DNA of 64,000 nucleotides from Colwellia psychrerythraea (GCF_000764225.1 NZ_JQED01000003.1:186001-250000), one strand, 5' to 3'. Shown: positions 1-9,015, counted from the stretch's first letter. Numbers and translations are program-made. The notes: generated from the sequence alone by a model not told the origin.

Positions 1-453
1 GAAATTAAACGAAGAATTGAATGTTATTGGCAACCATATCACCAAGCATTGCAAAATACGTTAGGTGATATGAAAGCAAAGTATGGCAAAGTAGTTTTGC
101 TTGATGCTCACTCAATTTTGTCTCATGTCCCTCGATTTTTTGAAGGTCAACTACCGGACTTTAACTTTGGTAATGCCGATGGGGCAAGCTGTAGCTCGGA
201 GTTGATTGATAAAGTTGAGCAACTTGACCTATCTCCCTATTCAACTGTAGTAAATGGTCGTTTTAAAGGTGGGTATATTACCCGTGGTTATGGTTGTCCA
301 GAAAATAATATTCATGCCATTCAATTAGAGCTATCGCAGCGTACCTATATGGATGAATCAAACGAACAATATAATGAATTAAAGGCAGAGCAAGTGAAAG
401 CGAAATTACTTGCATTTGTGCAGAGTTTAGCAGACTTCAGTCAGGATAAGTAA
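1..453 (+). CDS. hutG: N-formylglutamate deformylase, 3' part
   Basis: This is the C-terminal part (about 150 residues) of a gene whose start lies left of the window; the frame is open from base 1. It matches N-formylglutamate amidohydrolase, which cleaves N-formylglutamate to glutamate and formate in the last step of the formiminoglutamate branch of histidine breakdown. Visible family motifs are YWQPYH near the left edge, a DAHSI stretch, and the segment NGRFKGGYITRGYG followed by a conserved QLELSQRTYMDE. The next gene, 88 bases downstream on the same strand, is hutF, which makes the substrate of this enzyme, so the pair is probably co-transcribed. The N-terminal metal-binding part is not visible. 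Confidence 0.93.
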   Translation, partial: EIKRRIECYWQPYHQALQNTLGDMKAKYGKVVLLDAHSILSHVPRFFEGQLPDFNFGNADGASCSSELIDKVEQLDLSPYSTVVNGRFKGGYITRGYGCPENNIHAIQLELSQRTYMDESNEQYNELKAEQVKAKLLAFVQSLADFSQDK

Positions 454-541
454 TTGATATAGCGAGATCGAATGTCTTTTTAGGTAAATTACTCAGCTAG
501 ATAAAAATAGCAAATTAAGTAGCATAAATTAGTAGAAAAAT

Positions 542-1936
542 ATGAAATTATACGCAGAAAATATTTTATTAAACGATGGTTGGGCAAGTAAACAAACTAT
601 CACCATAGAGCAGGGACTTATTACGGCAATAGATGCTGGCATGATTGAAGGGGCAGAAGTCGCCAAAGGTGCAGTGATCCCTGGTATGGTCAATTGTCAC
701 TCTCATGCTTTTCAGCGTGCTTTTGCTGGTTTCAGTGAGCAAGGAAGTGAAGGACAAGACAGCTTTTGGACGTGGCGAAAAATAATGTATCAGTTCTTGG
801 CTCAGTTAACCGATGCTGATGCTAAAAATATTGCAAAGCAGTTATACATTGAAATGCTAAAAATGGGCTATACCCGGGTTGCAGAGTTTCATTATTTACA
901 TCATGATCTTGACGGTAGTGCTTATGAGTCAAGTGTGAAAGCAGAAAAATCCGCCAGTTTAGCAACCATGGCACAAGCAATCTTCGAGGCAGCAAAAGAG
1001 TCAGGTATCGGGCTAACCCTCTTACCGGTGCTTTATCAACACAGTGGTTTTGGTGAGAAAGCACCAACTGAAGGACAAAGAAGATTTATTAATTCAACTA
1101 AACAGTTTAATCAATTAGTTAGTGATTGTTTTGCCTTAAGTGAACAATATACGAATACGAATGTGGGGATTGCGCCGCACTCCTTACGAGCCGTAGATAA
1201 AGCATCATTGCTTAGCGCAGTAGAACATGTACGTAACATAGATAACCAAGCGCCTATTCATATTCATATTAGCGAACAACAAAAAGAAGTTGATGACTGT
1301 TTAGCTCATGCTGGCAAAAGACCTGTGCAATGGCTACTTGATAATGTAGAGCTCGATAAGTATTGGTGTTTAATTCATGCAACGCATATTGATGAGGCCG
1401 AACGAAAAGGTATTATCACTAAAGAGGCCATTGCTGGAATTTGCCCGACAACTGAAGCTAACTTAGGTGATGGTATCTTTCCAACGACAGAGTTTTTAGC
1501 AGAAAAAGGGACTATTGCCATCGGCTCTGATAGCCACATTTCAGTAAACCCGATTGAAGAGTTACGTTGGCTTGAATACGCACAGCGCCTAATTAAACAA
1601 CAACGCGCTATTTTAGCTTCAGAAGAAGAAGCCTCTGTTGGACAGAACTTGTGGCAACGAGCGGCGGTAGGGGGAGCGCAGAGTACTAATAGTAATACAG
1701 GGTGCTTAGCCATTGGCAAACAGGCCGATTTATTAGTGCTGGACATGGATAGCACCAAGTTATTTGCTAATGCTAATCAACACTTACTTGATAGTATGAT
1801 TTTTGCTAGTCAGCAAAACCCGGTATCAGATGTGATGGTGAATGGCGTTTGGCAGATAAAAGCCCAACAGCATGCTGAGCAGGAGCAAGCGAGTGATAAT
1901 TTTGCTAACTTACTCATTAGGTTATCTGCTAGTTAA
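542..1936 (+). CDS. hutF: Formimidoylglutamate deiminase
   Basis: HutF deaminates N-formimino-L-glutamate to N-formyl-L-glutamate plus ammonia, feeding HutG in cytoplasmic histidine degradation. The 464-residue protein is an amidohydrolase-superfamily member: residues 53-55 form the HSH metal-binding motif (NCHSHAFQ), a second histidine pair lies at 240-242 (HIHISEQ), another histidine is at 279, and a catalytic aspartate is at 330 (GSDSH). A short C-terminal segment with GKQADLLVLD is the usual beta-sandwich end of the family. Length is normal for HutF (about 450). The start ATG follows hutG closely; the spacer is AT-rich without a strong Shine-Dalgarno. The alternative call, a guanine deaminase-like relative, is unlikely given the hutG neighbour. 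Confidence 0.95.
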   Translation: MKLYAENILLNDGWASKQTITIEQGLITAIDAGMIEGAEVAKGAVIPGMVNCHSHAFQRAFAGFSEQGSEGQDSFWTWRKIMYQFLAQLTDADAKNIAKQLYIEMLKMGYTRVAEFHYLHHDLDGSAYESSVKAEKSASLATMAQAIFEAAKESGIGLTLLPVLYQHSGFGEKAPTEGQRRFINSTKQFNQLVSDCFALSEQYTNTNVGIAPHSLRAVDKASLLSAVEHVRNIDNQAPIHIHISEQQKEVDDCLAHAGKRPVQWLLDNVELDKYWCLIHATHIDEAERKGIITKEAIAGICPTTEANLGDGIFPTTEFLAEKGTIAIGSDSHISVNPIEELRWLEYAQRLIKQQRAILASEEEASVGQNLWQRAAVGGAQSTNSNTGCLAIGKQADLLVLDMDSTKLFANANQHLLDSMIFASQQNPVSDVMVNGVWQIKAQQHAEQEQASDNFANLLIRLSAS

Positions 1937-1961
1937 TATAATTTTTCTGTATCGGACTGGG

Positions 1962-1996
1962 CAATATGCTTTAAATCTAAGCTTTAAAGCATATTG
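1962..1996. terminator. Convergent hairpin between hutF and a small minus-strand gene
   Basis: A perfect 14-bp inverted repeat (CAATATGCTTTAAA and its complement) encloses a 7-base loop. It overlaps the stop codon of the minus-strand gene and lies 26 bases after hutF. There is no T-run on either side, so it may work only weakly or mainly as a 3' end protector. Confidence 0.45.
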
Positions 1997-2340
1997 GTGT
2001 AGCGATTTATTGTCGAGCATACTTTCTTTTGATTGGTGATATGAAAGTCAATATCTCGTGTCTCAGTTTGACAAATGGTTTCGTAAAATTCCTTTACATT
2101 CTTCCTTGATGAAGTCATTTCTTTCAAACGCTCAATTTCTTTTTCTGAAAAGCCCGCTAAATCTTCCTCTAAATCTAGGTAAATTTTATCGGCCTTCAAA
2201 CGTGCTTTGGTGTCATTAATATCGCCGAAGTTATCAAGCAAAGATTGCTTCTGCTGCTCATAAAACTCAGTTACTTTTTCATTTGGGTAAAAATGTAAAT
2301 AGAGTGATGCGGCCACGATTAAGATCAATAAATGCTTCAT
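1984..2340 (-). CDS. Small membrane-anchored hypothetical protein
   Basis: I do not recognise this 118-residue protein. Residues 3-17 are hydrophobic (HLLILIVAASLYLHF) after a Met-Lys start and look like an uncleaved anchor or signal sequence; the rest is highly charged, with predicted helical Glu/Lys-rich stretches at about 22-85. Two cysteines lie near the C-terminus (in ICQTE and KVCST) and could pair if the domain is periplasmic. It is transcribed convergently to hutF and divergently from ccoG, so it is probably a single-gene unit. A real gene is supported by an uninterrupted frame with a plausible anchor; function is unknown. Confidence 0.6.
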   Translation of the reverse strand: MKHLLILIVAASLYLHFYPNEKVTEFYEQQKQSLLDNFGDINDTKARLKADKIYLDLEEDLAGFSEKEIERLKEMTSSRKNVKEFYETICQTETRDIDFHITNQKKVCSTINRYTNML

Positions 2341-2516
2341 AAGATGCCATATAATAAAATGTGAAGAGAGGATTTTATATTAAATAGTCGGTTTAAGGTA
2401 TAAATTATTAGCTATTGTCGGCTTTTGTTAATAAAATCATTTATCTTTTTGTTACTAGCTAGTAGCTCGTTAGTCATTATTTTTTAGTCATCATTTTCGC
2501 TTAACAAGGATATATC

Positions 2517-3980
2517 GTGAGAGCAAACGACCAATCATCCTCTACGCCTAAGACCAATAAGCCTGTGGTAGAGCAGCATATTCCCATAAAAAATGTCAAA
2601 ATTCATGGTAGTAAAAATACTGGTAAAGAACGTTATAAGCCCGGTGACCAAATATATGTGCGTAAAGTGTCGGGTTTTTTCCAAAAGTTAAGACAGCGTA
2701 TGAACCTGGTTTACTTCGCGTTTTTTTTGATACTTCCATGGCTTCAGTTTAATGGTCATCAGGCCGTATTATTCGATATCAGCGAACAGCGCTTTACTAT
2801 CTGGAGTCTAACTCTCTGGCCACAAGATTTAACCTTACTAGCATGGTTCTTTATTTTAGGTGCATTTCTGCTCTTTTTTGTTACGACTTTCTTAGGACGA
2901 GTTTGGTGTGGTTACATGTGTCCGCAAACCGTGTGGACTTTTATTTTTATTTGGTTTGAAGAAAAAATTGAGGGTACGGCTAACCAACGCAGGAAGTTAG
3001 ATAAGCAAAAAATGACGAGTAATAAGGTCATAAGAAAAACCTTAAAACATAGTGCCTGGTTATTATTCTCTTTATTCACTGCGATGACATTCGCAGGTTA
3101 TTTTTCACCGATGCAAGAATTATTTATCGACGTATTCACGCTAGATACGAGTGTAATGATGGCGGGAATTTTAGCTTTCTTCACGTTTGCCACTTATGGT
3201 AATGCAGGTTGGATGCGAGAAACCGTTTGTTTGCACATGTGCCCGTATGCGCGTTTTCAGTCTGCTATGTTTGATAAAGATACGCTAACGGTCGCTTATG
3301 ATGCGGAGCGTGGCGAAGGACGCGGTGCTCGTGGTCGTAAACAAGATCATAAAGCAATGGGGCTTGGTGATTGTATTGATTGTAACTTATGTGTTGAGGT
3401 TTGCCCTACAGGTATAGATATCCGAAACGGTTTGCAGTACGAGTGTATCAACTGTGGTTCGTGCGTTGATGCGTGTTCGGGGGTTATGACTAAAATGAAT
3501 TATCCGCAAGGTCTTATTCGGTATACCACAGAGCATGAATTGCAAGGTAAAAAAGTGCATTTAGTACGCTCTAAGCTTATCGGGTATGCGGTCTTACTTG
3601 TCATAATGACGACCATGTTAATACTTGAAATTGTTAATCGTGTGCCATTATCGTTAGATATTATTCGTGATCGTACTGAATTAGCGAGAGAAAACTTTAA
3701 TGGCGATATTGAAAATGTGTATACATTAAAAATACTCAATATGTCACAAACAGATAATACTTATAAATTGTCGGTAAAAGGCATTGAGAATACCAAGTGG
3801 CATGGCAAGCAAGAAGTAACCGTTGAGGCTGCAACCGTTTTTACATTGCCTATCAGTGTTTCCGTTGATCCTTATGAGTTAAAAGGGTATATGAATGATA
3901 TATCTTTTGTTGTTGAGCAAATATCACCAGAAGGTGATGCGAAAATCGAGCAAGAAAGCCGATTTTTTAATAAACGCTAA
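2517..3980 (+). CDS. ccoG: Cytochrome c oxidase accessory protein CcoG (FixG/RdxA family)
   Basis: CcoG is an inner-membrane iron-sulfur protein that helps deliver reduced copper to the cbb3-type oxidase CcoN. In the 487 residues I see transmembrane segments at about 61-80, 104-124, 180-196 and 212-226, a CGYMCP motif at C131/C135, a second CLHMCPYAR motif at C238/C242, and two ferredoxin-like CxxCxxCxxxC clusters (C286-C296 and C310-C320). A further membrane span at about 355-370 precedes a C-terminal Ig-like periplasmic domain. The GTG start at 2517 is preceded by AAGGA at a good distance. The stop codon overlaps the srkA start by one base, so the two are translationally coupled. No other cbb3 genes are in the window. 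Confidence 0.95.
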   Translation: MRANDQSSSTPKTNKPVVEQHIPIKNVKIHGSKNTGKERYKPGDQIYVRKVSGFFQKLRQRMNLVYFAFFLILPWLQFNGHQAVLFDISEQRFTIWSLTLWPQDLTLLAWFFILGAFLLFFVTTFLGRVWCGYMCPQTVWTFIFIWFEEKIEGTANQRRKLDKQKMTSNKVIRKTLKHSAWLLFSLFTAMTFAGYFSPMQELFIDVFTLDTSVMMAGILAFFTFATYGNAGWMRETVCLHMCPYARFQSAMFDKDTLTVAYDAERGEGRGARGRKQDHKAMGLGDCIDCNLCVEVCPTGIDIRNGLQYECINCGSCVDACSGVMTKMNYPQGLIRYTTEHELQGKKVHLVRSKLIGYAVLLVIMTTMLILEIVNRVPLSLDIIRDRTELARENFNGDIENVYTLKILNMSQTDNTYKLSVKGIENTKWHGKQEVTVEAATVFTLPISVSVDPYELKGYMNDISFVVEQISPEGDAKIEQESRFFNKR

Positions 3981-4966
3981 TGGCATCATTTGATTTTAGT
4001 GCCTTGTCACCCGATTTAATTATCGATGGCTTAGAGAGCGCGGGGTTTAGTGTTGATAGTGGTTTATTAGCGCTTAATAGCTATGAAAATCGTGTTTATC
4101 AATTTCATGATGATAACTTGGTCAAATATGTGACCAAGTTTTATCGACCACAACGTTGGCAACTTGCGCAAATATATGAAGAACATGACTTCTCTTTTGA
4201 GCTGGCTGAGCAAGAATTACCCATTGTTGCGCCACTTAAAATAAATGGGCAGAGTTTATTTGAGCATCAAGGCTATCACTTTGCGGTATTCCCTTGTCGA
4301 GGAGGGCGAATTTTTGAGGTTGATAACCTGGATCAGTTAGAATGGATGGGTCGCTTTATTGCGCGCATTCATTCAGTCTCATCGCAAAAGGAATTTCACC
4401 ATAGGCCAAGTTTTAATAGTGATGAGTTACTTTTACAAGCACGTGAGAGTATTCTTGCTTCAAATTATGTTCCCAAAAGTTTAATAACACCTTTTTATAC
4501 TATTTTGGATCAAGTCATTACAGTAGCCACTGAGCAGTATTTACCAGCTCAGCATATGCAACAGATTCGTTTACATGGTGATTGTCATGCCGGTAATATA
4601 TTGTGGCGCGACGAAGGACCACATTTTGTTGATTTAGATGACTGTCGAACTGGGCCTGCGATTCAAGACCTTTGGATGATGTTATCAGGGGATAGACAAC
4701 AGCAATTGTTACAACTTGATACACTATTAATGGGGTATGAAGAGTTCTTTACGTTTGAAAATGATCAGCTTCTCTTGATAGAATCATTAAGGACGATGCG
4801 TGTTGTTAATTATATGGCGTGGTTATGTAAACGTTGGCATGATCCCGCATTCCCACAAAATTTCCCTTGGTTTAACACTGAGAAATACTGGGAACAGCAA
4901 ATACTAATGCTTAAAGAGCAAATGTCAGCATTGCAGCAACCAGCGTTAAGTTTGAATAATTTTTAG
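3980..4966 (+). CDS. srkA: Stress response Ser/Thr protein kinase SrkA (YihE/RdoA)
   Basis: SrkA is a cytoplasmic kinase of the aminoglycoside phosphotransferase/choline kinase fold that counters stress-induced death and is linked to Cpx signalling. The 328-residue length is standard. The catalytic loop HGDCHAGN spans residues 199-206 (D201, N206), followed by the metal-binding FVDLDD at about 216-221. The start ATG shares one base with the ccoG stop (TAATG). dsbA follows 83 bases downstream on the same strand, reproducing the yihE-dsbA arrangement of enterobacteria, so co-transcription with dsbA is likely. Confidence 0.94.
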   Translation: MASFDFSALSPDLIIDGLESAGFSVDSGLLALNSYENRVYQFHDDNLVKYVTKFYRPQRWQLAQIYEEHDFSFELAEQELPIVAPLKINGQSLFEHQGYHFAVFPCRGGRIFEVDNLDQLEWMGRFIARIHSVSSQKEFHHRPSFNSDELLLQARESILASNYVPKSLITPFYTILDQVITVATEQYLPAQHMQQIRLHGDCHAGNILWRDEGPHFVDLDDCRTGPAIQDLWMMLSGDRQQQLLQLDTLLMGYEEFFTFENDQLLLIESLRTMRVVNYMAWLCKRWHDPAFPQNFPWFNTEKYWEQQILMLKEQMSALQQPALSLNNF

Positions 4967-5049
4967 CCTTCATTACTAATAATAAATAAGTACTATAAGT
5001 GACTTATGTTGATTATGTTGATTGGGCAATTTTACTTTAGGAAATAAAA

Positions 5050-5694
5050 ATGAATAAATTACTAAAATCTCTTTTGTTACTGCCGTTGTTGGCTTTATCG
5101 TTAAGCGCCACTGCTGCACAATACACTGAGGGCGAGCAATATACTAAAGTGAATGAGACGGTAACTAAGAAAAAAGAAGTAAGAGAGTATTTCTCCGTAT
5201 ATTGTGGCCATTGTTTTAAATTTGAGCCTATTATGCATAACCTTAAAAAGAGTTTACCTAAGGACGCTTCTTTTGAACGCAACCATGTTGATTTTCTTCG
5301 CGCAGCCAGCCCTAAAATTCAACAAATGATCACTAAAGCAACTGTTGTCGCAGAACAACTCGGCGACTCAGATAAATTAATTGGTGCGCTATTTAACTAT
5401 ATTCATGTACAGCGTGCTGTAATCACCACAGAAAAAGATTTACGCAATATCTTTGTATTAAATGGTGCTGATGGTGATAAATTTGATAAGTTGATGAAAA
5501 GCTTTAGCGTTAACTCACAAGCGAAATCAATGAAGAAATATCAGGAAAATATGACAGCTAAAAGAGCATTAACCGGCGTGCCAACAATTATTGTTAATGG
5601 TAAATATAAAATTGATCCGGCAAAATTAGATCGTAACAATTTTGAGCAAGACTACCAAAACTTAGTTAAATATTTACTGGAATTAGATTCATAG
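5050..5694 (+). CDS. dsbA: Periplasmic thiol:disulfide oxidoreductase DsbA, CGHC active site
   Basis: DsbA introduces disulfide bonds into secreted proteins and is re-oxidised by DsbB. Residues 1-23 form a Sec signal peptide (Lys-rich start, Leu-rich core, cleavage after SATAA). The thioredoxin-fold active site is CGHC at residues 52-55, with the cis-proline motif GVPT near residue 178 and an inserted helical domain between. Most DsbA proteins carry CPHC; CGHC is the dipeptide of eukaryotic PDI and would be expected to alter the redox potential (inference). A good AGGA ribosome site precedes the ATG. It lies behind srkA and ends at a strong terminator. Confidence 0.95.
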   Translation: MNKLLKSLLLLPLLALSLSATAAQYTEGEQYTKVNETVTKKKEVREYFSVYCGHCFKFEPIMHNLKKSLPKDASFERNHVDFLRAASPKIQQMITKATVVAEQLGDSDKLIGALFNYIHVQRAVITTEKDLRNIFVLNGADGDKFDKLMKSFSVNSQAKSMKKYQENMTAKRALTGVPTIIVNGKYKIDPAKLDRNNFEQDYQNLVKYLLELDS

Positions 5695-5754
5695 ACAGAA
5701 CAGGCAATAAAAGCTTGTAGTACTATTAAATAAAGTTAGTAGTTAAAATTAATA

Positions 5755-5791
5755 AAAAAGGCAGCTGTATAATGACTAGCTGCCTTTTTTT
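5755..5791. terminator. Bidirectional terminator between dsbA and degS
   Basis: The arms GGCAGCT (5760-5766) and AGCTGCC (5778-5784) are preceded by five A and followed by seven T, so the structure is a Rho-independent terminator on both strands. It ends dsbA on the plus strand and degS on the minus strand. Confidence 0.92.
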
Positions 5792-5846
5792 ATGGGTAAC
5801 CATGTTGGAAAACTTCCTTGTTCAACGATAACCAATCATCTTGATA

Positions 5847-6944
5847 TTAGTTAGTTAACTCAATTATCTTAACTTTAGCCTCTATGGTATTTCCCTGCCG
5901 GTAAATTTTGAAGGTTAACTCAGTGTTTGGCTGGGTTTCAGCAATAATATCTAGTGCGTCTGTTACGCTATTAATTGACTCATTATTGATCTGATACACT
6001 ATATCGCCTATCTGTATACCGGCTGCTTTAGCAGGGCTATTTTCCATGACTTCTTCAACAACAAAGCCTTTTAACTCTGTATGATAACGATTGGTGGCAA
6101 TGCCTAACCAGCCACGTACCACTTTGCCATTTTCAATGATTTGTTTCATTACCTTGTAAGCCAGCTGGTAAGGGACAGCAAAGAATATTCCTTGAATTGA
6201 TAGTTGTGGATTTGACTGGGTGAATTTTCTTGAATTAATACCAACTAAAATACCATTGCTATTAATAAGTGCTCCGCCAGAGTTACCTTCATTAATAGCC
6301 GCATCCATCTGTAAAAACTCTAGATAACTTGTGTTACTCAAACCATTACGGCCCGTTGCACTAATTATCCCTTGGGTAACGGTTTGACCTAAATTTAGTG
6401 GGTTACCAATCGCCAGCACAATATCGCCAACTAGCGAAGTTTGCTGCTCTTTTTGCGGTATGACTGGCAAGTTGTTAGCACTTACTTTCAGCACCGCCAA
6501 ATCAGTATAATGATCAAAACCAATAAGCTCGGCGGGATATACTTGGCCATCTTGAAGTAACACCTGAATAAGGTCTGCTTGGCGAATTACGTGTAAGTTA
6601 GTCAATATATAGCCATGGGTGTCCATAATAACCCCTGAGCCTAATCGAGTACTCTTACGTGGTTTTCTACCGTACTGCGGATTTACTTCAATTTGTTGAG
6701 AATAAATATTAACGACAGCTGGGCTGGCGATACTCACTGCTTTGGCAAACGAAAGTGGTGCTTGCTGTGCTTGGCTACCTTTAAAAAGACTTGTTGCTAA
6801 ATTGGTGTCATTTAAACCAGGCACTAACCCTGGTATAAGGAGCAATAATATGACCGCGATTAGTACGCCGTAACTTATTGCTGTAATCGTATATTTGATA
6901 GAAGAGAAGAGTTTCAAAGGCTGTCTTATTTTATGTTGTACCAA
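5847..6944 (-). CDS. degS: Membrane-anchored serine endoprotease DegS
   Basis: DegS senses misfolded outer-membrane proteins in the periplasm and makes the first cut in RseA to release sigma E. The 365-residue protein has one membrane anchor at about 18-40, a trypsin-like domain with the triad H118 (TNLHVI), D148 (HYTDLAV) and S222 (NEGNSGGAL), and a single C-terminal PDZ domain from about residue 270. One PDZ plus an anchor separates DegS from DegP/DegQ. It follows degQ/degP on the same strand; a hairpin with a T-run between them suggests partial separation of transcripts. The anti-sigma factor genes are not in this window. Confidence 0.94.
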   Translation of the reverse strand: MVQHKIRQPLKLFSSIKYTITAISYGVLIAVILLLLIPGLVPGLNDTNLATSLFKGSQAQQAPLSFAKAVSIASPAVVNIYSQQIEVNPQYGRKPRKSTRLGSGVIMDTHGYILTNLHVIRQADLIQVLLQDGQVYPAELIGFDHYTDLAVLKVSANNLPVIPQKEQQTSLVGDIVLAIGNPLNLGQTVTQGIISATGRNGLSNTSYLEFLQMDAAINEGNSGGALINSNGILVGINSRKFTQSNPQLSIQGIFFAVPYQLAYKVMKQIIENGKVVRGWLGIATNRYHTELKGFVVEEVMENSPAKAAGIQIGDIVYQINNESINSVTDALDIIAETQPNTELTFKIYRQGNTIEAKVKIIELTN

Positions 6945-6961
6945 TATTTTCAGTGTAACAT

Positions 6962-7020
6962 AAAAAAGCTGATCATAATCTTACAAGCTATTGCATAGCT
7001 TGGTTCAACATGATCAGCTT
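6962..7020 (-). terminator. Nested-hairpin terminator after degQ/degP
   Basis: Two 11-base arms (AAGCTGATCAT at 6966-6976 and its complement at 7010-7020) enclose a second perfect 7-bp stem (6984-6990 with 6996-7002). On the minus strand the outer stem runs into six T. It therefore terminates or attenuates transcription between degQ/degP and degS. Confidence 0.8.
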
Positions 7021-7052
7021 AAGATAGAGGATTAGTGATGACGAAAGATGTA

Positions 7053-8438
7053 TTAACGGATCATTATGTACTGAGCATGGTTATCTCGAATAATATTTAG
7101 TGCTAATACACCGCTTTTACCTTTGAGATAATCACGTAATTGAGCAATATCTTTGATACGGCTTCGGTTAACACCAGTGATTATATCACCAGCTCGAAAT
7201 CCAGCCATTTGAGCAGGAGAGCCCTCGGCAACTTTCTCTATAATAATTGCTTGTTTTTTGGTGTCATTCTCTAACTGAGTTCCATCTAACATAGCATGAA
7301 TACTCGCGGCAGCAATGTCAGCACTTTGATCTTGCTTTAACTTAACGGTAAAAATTTTATCATCGCCATCTCTGATGACGGTTAACTTAACCTTTTTATT
7401 TGCTCCAATTGATCCGATTTTAGCGCGTAATTCAAAGAAACTCTTAATTGCTTTACCGTTTACCGCAATAATTACATCACCCGCTTTAATGCCTGCTTCG
7501 TCAGCAGCTGAGTCTGGCATCACTTGTTCAATAAAACCACCTTGGTTAGTTTCTAACTCCATTGCTTTGGCAATCTCGCTATTAACACTACGCCCAGATA
7601 CACCTAGGATGCCGCGATGTACTTCACCAAATTCGATAATTTGTGTAACTAGGTTATGCATCATATTACTCGGGATAGCAAAACCAATACCGACATTACC
7701 GCCACTAGGGCCTAATATTGCGGTATTTATCCCAATTAATTCACCACGTAAGTTAACTAAAGCACCGCCAGAGTTACCACTATTTATCGCGGCGTCAGTT
7801 TGAATAAAGTCTTCATAATGTTCAATATTTAGATTACTGCGGCCAAGGGCACTAACAATGCCAGAGGTGACGGTTTGCCCTAAACCAAATGGGCTACCAA
7901 TAGCGACGGTGAAATCTCCAACACGTAAATTGTCTGAATCGGCTAATTTTATTTCACTTAAGTTATCAGAATCAATTTGTAATAAGGCAATATCACTTTT
8001 CGCATCACTACCTAATTTTTTCGCTTCTAGCTGGCGACCATCTTTTAAAGTGATCATTATTTTGTCAGCGTTTTCTATGACATGGTTATTGGTAACAACA
8101 TAGCCTTCATCGCTATCAATAATGACACCTGAGCCTAACCCGCGAAATGGTCTTTGTTGAGGTTGTCCTTGATTTTTACCTTTATTACCAAAGAAAAACT
8201 TAAAAGCGTCAGGTACATTTTGTTGTGGTACTTTCTGAGTGCCTATAACCGATATACTGACTACTGCAGGTGTTGCATGTTCGAGCATAGGAGCAAGGCT
8301 AGGCATTACATGGCCATCGACTTGTGTAGGCAAATTAGCTAATGCAGGAGCGCTAGTGAGTGCTAGGGTTGATGAGAATAATGCAGCACTGATGACGATA
8401 GATAATTTAGATAATTTAGATGAGTTTTTCATATTCAA
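7053..8438 (-). CDS. degQ: Periplasmic serine protease/chaperone of the DegP/DegQ family
   Basis: This is a 461-residue HtrA-type protease acting in periplasmic protein quality control. Residues 1-34 form a signal peptide ending PALA. The catalytic triad is H119 (TNNHVI), D149 (KSDIALL) and S223 (NSGNSGGAL), followed by two PDZ domains (about 270-360 and 375-461). The loop between the signal peptide and the histidine is short, which fits DegQ better than E. coli DegP, and the neighbours degS and zapG are those of degQ in E. coli. I therefore use degQ, but it may be the only DegP/DegQ-type enzyme of this organism. Confidence 0.93.
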   Translation of the reverse strand: MNMKNSSKLSKLSIVISAALFSSTLALTSAPALANLPTQVDGHVMPSLAPMLEHATPAVVSISVIGTQKVPQQNVPDAFKFFFGNKGKNQGQPQQRPFRGLGSGVIIDSDEGYVVTNNHVIENADKIMITLKDGRQLEAKKLGSDAKSDIALLQIDSDNLSEIKLADSDNLRVGDFTVAIGSPFGLGQTVTSGIVSALGRSNLNIEHYEDFIQTDAAINSGNSGGALVNLRGELIGINTAILGPSGGNVGIGFAIPSNMMHNLVTQIIEFGEVHRGILGVSGRSVNSEIAKAMELETNQGGFIEQVMPDSAADEAGIKAGDVIIAVNGKAIKSFFELRAKIGSIGANKKVKLTVIRDGDDKIFTVKLKQDQSADIAAASIHAMLDGTQLENDTKKQAIIIEKVAEGSPAQMAGFRAGDIITGVNRSRIKDIAQLRDYLKGKSGVLALNIIRDNHAQYIMIR

Positions 8439-8467
8439 GAGCTCTCCGATATTTATTGTTAACCCAA

Positions 8468-8499
8468 TAAAAAAAGTTAACTGCGGTTCAGTTAACTTT
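8468..8499 (-). terminator. Terminator downstream of zapG
   Basis: A perfect 11-bp stem (8473-8483 with 8489-8499) and 5-base loop is followed on the minus strand by a T-run (the A-tract at 8469-8475). It should end the zapG transcript before degQ/degP. Confidence 0.8.
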
Positions 8500-8518
8500 G
8501 TTAAATACTCCTAAATAG

Positions 8519-8544
8519 ACTGAACTAAAAAGCTTTAGTTCAGT
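8519..8544. repeat. Second hairpin between zapG and degQ/degP
   Basis: A perfect 11-bp inverted repeat (ACTGAACTAAA and its complement) with a 4-base loop sits 19 bases from the zapG terminator hairpin. It has no T-run. It could act with the neighbouring hairpin in transcript processing or be a degenerate copy of it; both contain a variant of the word GTTAACTG/GTTCAGT. Confidence 0.45.
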
Positions 8545-8559
8545 TATTCATGTATCAAT

Positions 8560-9015
8560 TTACACCGCAGTTGTAACTTTTTGTTTCTGATCGGCAAATA
8601 AACCACTTGGGTTACCAGAATAATCAAGAGGTGCTTCTGTAATAGCTTCTGCAGTATCGTTATCACGCTTTTGGTGACGTAATGTTGCTGTTTGTGCTAG
8701 CTGCTGCTGAGTTTCAGCCGAGAAAAATGGCATGCCATCAGTTTCTACTGTAGTGGCTTTTTGCAATAGCTGAGTGCTTTCTTGCATCTGCTTCATGGCC
8801 GTTTGACAAGTATTATTCATTTGGTCAAGTAATTTGGCTGAACTGTCCAAATGTTCGGCAACATCTAGCTTGTATTGATCTAAAGCGGCTTCACTTTTGC
8901 TGACTTGGTCAGCTAACTTACGCTGTTCTTGGCTTGTACTAGAAAGAAGACGATTTGCGAAAAAACCACTAATGCCGCCGATGATAAAAATGACTAGAGC
9001 TATTACTACATTCAT
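8560..9015 (-). CDS. zapG: Division/envelope protein ZapG (YhcB, DUF1043)
   Basis: ZapG/YhcB is an inner-membrane protein with a long cytoplasmic coiled coil that links cell division, elongation and envelope synthesis. The 151-residue protein starts with one membrane span (residues 3-22, IALVIFIIGGISGFFANRLL), then a Gln/Lys-rich coiled-coil region to about residue 105 and a disordered tail. Ribosome site AAGG precedes the ATG. It lies between zapE (divergent) and degQ-degS, the same neighbourhood as yhcB in E. coli. Confidence 0.88.
   Translation of the reverse strand: MNVVIALVIFIIGGISGFFANRLLSSTSQEQRKLADQVSKSEAALDQYKLDVAEHLDSSAKLLDQMNNTCQTAMKQMQESTQLLQKATTVETDGMPFFSAETQQQLAQTATLRHQKRDNDTAEAITEAPLDYSGNPSGLFADQKQKVTTAV

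Noticed and set aside
1375..1758. 127-residue minus-strand frame within hutF
   Set aside because: Shadow of a clear HutF reading frame; Ser/Cys-rich antisense composition.
7375..8514. Long plus-strand frames (142, 81 and 91 residues) opposite degQ/degP
   Set aside because: They are exact shadows of a gene with full catalytic triad and PDZ domains; composition is that of an antisense frame.
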